Shown in pieces: positions 6,847 through 8,259 of a stretch of 8,259 nt of DNA. The translations under genes and the position numbers were made by a program. Where the stretch lies: positions 1-8,259 of the forward strand of contig DMQJ01000403.1 of assembly GCA_003455715.1 (NCBI GenBank), in the 5' to 3' direction. Source of the stretch: Acidimicrobiaceae bacterium. Lineage in GTDB: Bacteria > Actinomycetota > Acidimicrobiia > Acidimicrobiales > Ilumatobacteraceae. Position 1 is the stretch's first letter. Each line of letters starts with the position of its first letter. The notes below the pieces were generated by a model. That model worked only from the letters and a program-made list of their open reading frames with translations. It did not search any database and was not told the origin of the DNA.

Positions 6847-6864
6847 GCCAAATGGTGCGCTCAT
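6832..6864 (-). CDS. 10-codon minicistron 1 made by the repeat
   Basis: The ATG at 6864 overlaps the hisF stop as ATGA and reads [10 protein letters not shown] before a TGA at 6834-6832, which itself overlaps the next ATG. Expression is not shown. It is a reading frame created by the repeat geometry and may serve only to pass terminating ribosomes forward. Confidence 0.35.
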   Translation of the reverse strand: MSAPFGMVRR

Positions 6865-7625
6865 CGCCGCACCGTGACCCCTGCCCGTGCCATCACATCT
6901 TTGGCTTCCGCAATGGTGTGTTCTCCGAAGTGGAAGATGCTCGCGGCCAACACGCCGGTGGCGTGACCATCGAGCACCCCCTCGGCCAAGTGTTGCAGCG
7001 TGCCCACGCCACCGCTGGCGATGACGGGCACACCCACCGAGTCGGTGATGGCCCGGGTGAGCGGCAGGTCGAAGCCCTCACGCGTGCCGTCGCGATCCAT
7101 CGACGTGAGCAGAATCTCGCCAGCACCGCGACGCACCGCATCGACCGCCCACTCGACCGCGTCGATGCCAGTGGGCGTGCGGCCCCCGTGGAGGAACACC
7201 TCGAACCCGCTGGCCAGCGCGGCGTTGCGTTTGGCATCGATGGCGCACACGCAGCATTGCGCACCGAACTCGTCGGCGATCTCGGTGATGAGCTCCGGCC
7301 GCTGCACGGCAGCGGTGTTGACACTCACCTTGTCGGCCCCCGCCCGCAACATGGTGCGCGCATCAGAGGCGCTACGAATGCCGCCGCCGACGGTGAAGGG
7401 GATGAACACCTGATCGGCGGTGCGCTCGACCATGTGCACCGTGGTGTCGCGTCCATCGCTGCTCGCGGTGATATCGAGGAACACCAACTCGTCGGCGCCC
7501 TCGAGGTCGTAGCGCTTGGCCAACTCCACCGGGTCGCCCGCATCGCGCAGGCCGACGAAGTTGACGCCCTTCACCACTCGACCGTCTTTCACATCGAGGC
7601 AGGGGATGACTCGGGCCACCCTCAT
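6861..7625 (-). CDS. hisF: imidazole glycerol phosphate synthase cyclase subunit
   Basis: HisF uses ammonia from HisH to turn PRFAR into imidazole glycerol phosphate and AICAR. The 254-residue TIM barrel has [19 protein letters not shown] (5-23) with catalytic Asp11, and VCAIDAKRN (126-134) with catalytic Asp130. The phosphate-binding glycines appear in FTVGGGIRS (77-85) and IASGGVG (202-208), and [16 protein letters not shown] (172-187) lies between. Length is typical of the family. The ATG at 7625 overlaps the hisA stop as ATGA, indicating coupled translation. Its own stop lies at the first copy of the 29-base repeat. Its glutaminase partner HisH is not in the window; it would be expected upstream of hisA, where the contig changes to other DNA. 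Confidence 0.97.
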   Translation of the reverse strand: MRVARVIPCLDVKDGRVVKGVNFVGLRDAGDPVELAKRYDLEGADELVFLDITASSDGRDTTVHMVERTADQVFIPFTVGGGIRSASDARTMLRAGADKVSVNTAAVQRPELITEIADEFGAQCCVCAIDAKRNAALASGFEVFLHGGRTPTGIDAVEWAVDAVRRGAGEILLTSMDRDGTREGFDLPLTRAITDSVGVPVIASGGVGTLQHLAEGVLDGHATGVLAASIFHFGEHTIAEAKDVMARAGVTVRR

Positions 7626-7957
7626 CGCGCCAGCACCGCCAACGCCTCGGCCACCGTGAACCGGCCCTCGTACAGGGCCTTGCCCGTGATGACGCCATCG
7701 ACGCCCGGCACCGACTGCAGCGCACGGAGGTCGGCAAGCGACGACACACCACCGCTCGCAATGACAGGAATGGAGGTGCTGCGACCGGCCTCCGCAAGGC
7801 CCACCAGGTCGGGCCCGCCGAGCATTCCGTCGCGGGCGATGTCGGTGATGACGAACGCAGCGGCCGTGGGGAACCACCCGAGGGCGTCGGCCAACTGCAC
7901 GCCGCTGCCTTCGGTCCAGCCGTGCACGGCCACCTCGCCGGCGCGATGGTCGAGACC
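7622..7957 (-). CDS. hisA: HisA, C-terminal part only (5' end lost at contig junction)
   Basis: About 111 residues of the ProFAR isomerase are readable, roughly the second half of a protein of about 240. The fragment begins with [19 protein letters not shown] and continues with [16 protein letters not shown], where the Asp of TDI corresponds to the second catalytic aspartate. [15 protein letters not shown] follows, and then [19 protein letters not shown]. The N-terminal half, with the first catalytic aspartate, is absent. The minus frame stays open to 8194, but residues beyond 7957 bear no resemblance to HisA and lie antisense to a receptor gene. At the position of PriA Arg143, just before the GW pair, there is a His. 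This favours a monofunctional HisA over the bifunctional HisA/TrpF enzyme PriA. The truncation is more likely a contig chimera than a pseudogene. The stop overlaps hisF by four bases. Confidence 0.88.
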   Translation of the reverse strand, partial: GLDHRAGEVAVHGWTEGSGVQLADALGWFPTAAAFVITDIARDGMLGGPDLVGLAEAGRSTSIPVIASGGVSSLADLRALQSVPGVDGVITGKALYEGRFTVAEALAVLAR

Positions 7958-7965
7958 GCCACGAG
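7945..7965. other. probable chimeric junction between two genomes
   Basis: HisA similarity on the minus strand stops at about 7957. TonB-receptor similarity on the plus strand begins by about 7961 and continues to a natural stop at 8113. Two incomplete genes meet head to head with both N-termini missing. One is an actinobacterial biosynthetic gene, the other an outer-membrane protein of a Gram-negative cell. I cannot place the break to a single base. Confidence 0.72.
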
Positions 7966-8113
7966 GCTCGACCTGCGCGCCCGCGTCGCGCGGCGCTTCG
8001 GCGACATCCTCGAGCTCCACGTCGGCGCCGAGAACCTGCTCGACGCCGGCGACGACACCTTCGATCGCATCCCACCACGCACCCTCTACACCGGCGCCAC
8101 CGCGCGCCTCTGA
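7958..8113 (+). CDS. TonB-dependent receptor, C-terminal end only
   Basis: The frame encodes the last strands of an outer-membrane beta-barrel. [15 protein letters not shown] and [16 protein letters not shown] are alternating amphipathic strands, and the NLLDAGD turn followed by [13 protein letters not shown] is the usual end of TonB-dependent receptors. Such receptors import siderophores, cobalamin or glycans across the outer membrane. The rest of the barrel, the plug domain and the signal peptide are absent because the gene starts at the junction. Almost every codon ends in G or C. An ATG at 7922 is in frame, but the sequence between it and the junction belongs to hisA on the other strand and is not a real start. 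The final residue is Leu rather than the common Phe, so the assignment is good but not certain. Confidence 0.68.
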   Translation, partial: ATRLDLRARVARRFGDILELHVGAENLLDAGDDTFDRIPPRTLYTGATARL

Positions 8114-8128
8114 CCCACCGAGGACCTC

Positions 8129-8259
8129 ATGAACGATCTCCCCGCACGCCTCCTCGCCGCGACCGCGCTGACCGCGTGCGAGCCCGGCGCGCACTGCCTG
8201 CCCGCGATGCTGGTGCCCGCCGACATGCTCGACCGCCTCGCCGACTGCCCCGCCCCCAA
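8129..8259 (+). CDS. start of a possible lipoprotein gene, runs off right edge
   Basis: An ATG at 8129 preceded by GAGGA (8120-8124, four bases away) opens a frame that stays open to the right edge, giving 43 residues. It lies 15 bases after the receptor stop, so the two are probably co-transcribed. The N-terminus [20 protein letters not shown] has one Arg, a short hydrophobic run and an LTAC sequence that could be a lipobox with lipidated Cys17. Two more cysteines lie at 23 and 39. Lipoproteins often accompany TonB receptors as surface partners, but I do not recognise this family. It belongs to the second genome. Confidence 0.55.
   Translation, partial: MNDLPARLLAATALTACEPGAHCLPAMLVPADMLDRLADCPAP

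Larger units (their letters stand above)
6802..6873. repeat. 29-bp tandem repeat at the hisF-mmuM junction
   Basis: The 14-base core CTCATCGCCGCACC occurs at 6802-6815, 6831-6844 and 6860-6873, exactly 29 bases apart. Two full 29-base units, read on the minus strand as 6864-6836 and 6835-6807, differ at four positions. The outer edges of the array are the last codons of hisF and the first codons of mmuM. Read on the minus strand the core is GGTGCGGCGATGAG, which holds an overlapping ATG/TGA. The simplest history is an ancestral four-base ATGA overlap of hisF and mmuM that was tandemly duplicated twice and then drifted. Confidence 0.92.

Noticed and set aside
6807..6851. Upstream TTG start for mmuM, adding 15 residues
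   Set aside because: The added residues are repeat sequence in a shifted phase, and the ATG at 6806 gives the family N-terminus and an ATGA overlap.
6802..6873. CRISPR array
   Set aside because: The repeats are back-to-back with 15-base, mutually similar intervals, lie across a gene junction, and have no spacers or cas genes nearby.
6684..8132. Plus-strand open frame of 482 codons spanning mmuM, hisF, hisA and the junction
   Set aside because: It runs antisense to three recognised enzymes and out of frame with the receptor tail, and has no coherent protein pattern.
7958..8194. N-terminal extension of the hisA frame to an upstream start at 8194
   Set aside because: The added residues do not resemble HisA and are antisense to the receptor tail and the next gene, so the extension is an artefact of the junction.
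1..8259. Defence island, prophage, insertion sequence or tRNA/rRNA gene
   Set aside because: I saw no transposase, integrase, phage or nuclease motif, no terminal inverted repeats and no tRNA-like cloverleaf. The sequence is almost fully taken up by housekeeping genes.

Overview
The window is dense, GC-rich, mostly coding DNA and appears to hold two unrelated genomes. Positions 1 to about 7955 look like an actinobacterial chromosome segment. The reasons are the high GC and GC3, many GTG starts, the hisA-hisF and hisI-trpE order typical of actinobacteria, a secreted lipoprotein with a DUF3558-like cysteine pattern, and an orphan GroES-like protein. A member of the Acidimicrobiia is my guess, not a demonstration. 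From about 7958 to the right edge the plus strand encodes the C-terminal end of a TonB-dependent outer-membrane receptor and the start of a possible lipoprotein. That points to a Gram-negative donor, perhaps Myxococcota, and most simply to a chimeric metagenomic contig.

Layout, left to right. A ygfZ-like folate-binding Fe-S protein gene runs off the left edge on the minus strand (1-496). It diverges from a three-helix membrane protein (541-1065, plus). That gene converges on the minus-strand operon groES-like, hisI, trpE (3291 down to 1084), where hisI and trpE overlap as TGATG. A palindrome-rich 74-base intergenic region (3292-3365) separates the groES-like gene from a divergent lipoprotein gene (3366-3899, plus). 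The lipoprotein gene nearly touches, tail to tail, a second minus-strand operon: hisA (broken), hisF, an mmuM-like homocysteine methyltransferase, an aldo/keto reductase, and a betaine-homocysteine methyltransferase (7957 down to 3903).

The genes cover middle and late histidine synthesis (HisA, HisF, HisI), the first step of tryptophan synthesis (TrpE), and two alternative routes of homocysteine methylation to methionine. The hisA-hisF-hisI-trpE order familiar from other actinobacteria is present but split by the methionine genes, a reductase, a lipoprotein and the GroES-like gene.

I see no defence, mobile or CRISPR system. The most unusual native feature is a 29-base tandem duplication of the hisF stop/mmuM start overlap. 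It creates two in-line 10-codon minicistrons, each coupled to the next by an ATGA overlap. The second point of note is the probable contig chimera at about 7945-7965. No RNA gene was recognised. The only non-coding gaps longer than 20 bases are 497-540, 3292-3365 and the hisF-mmuM junction (6807-6860).
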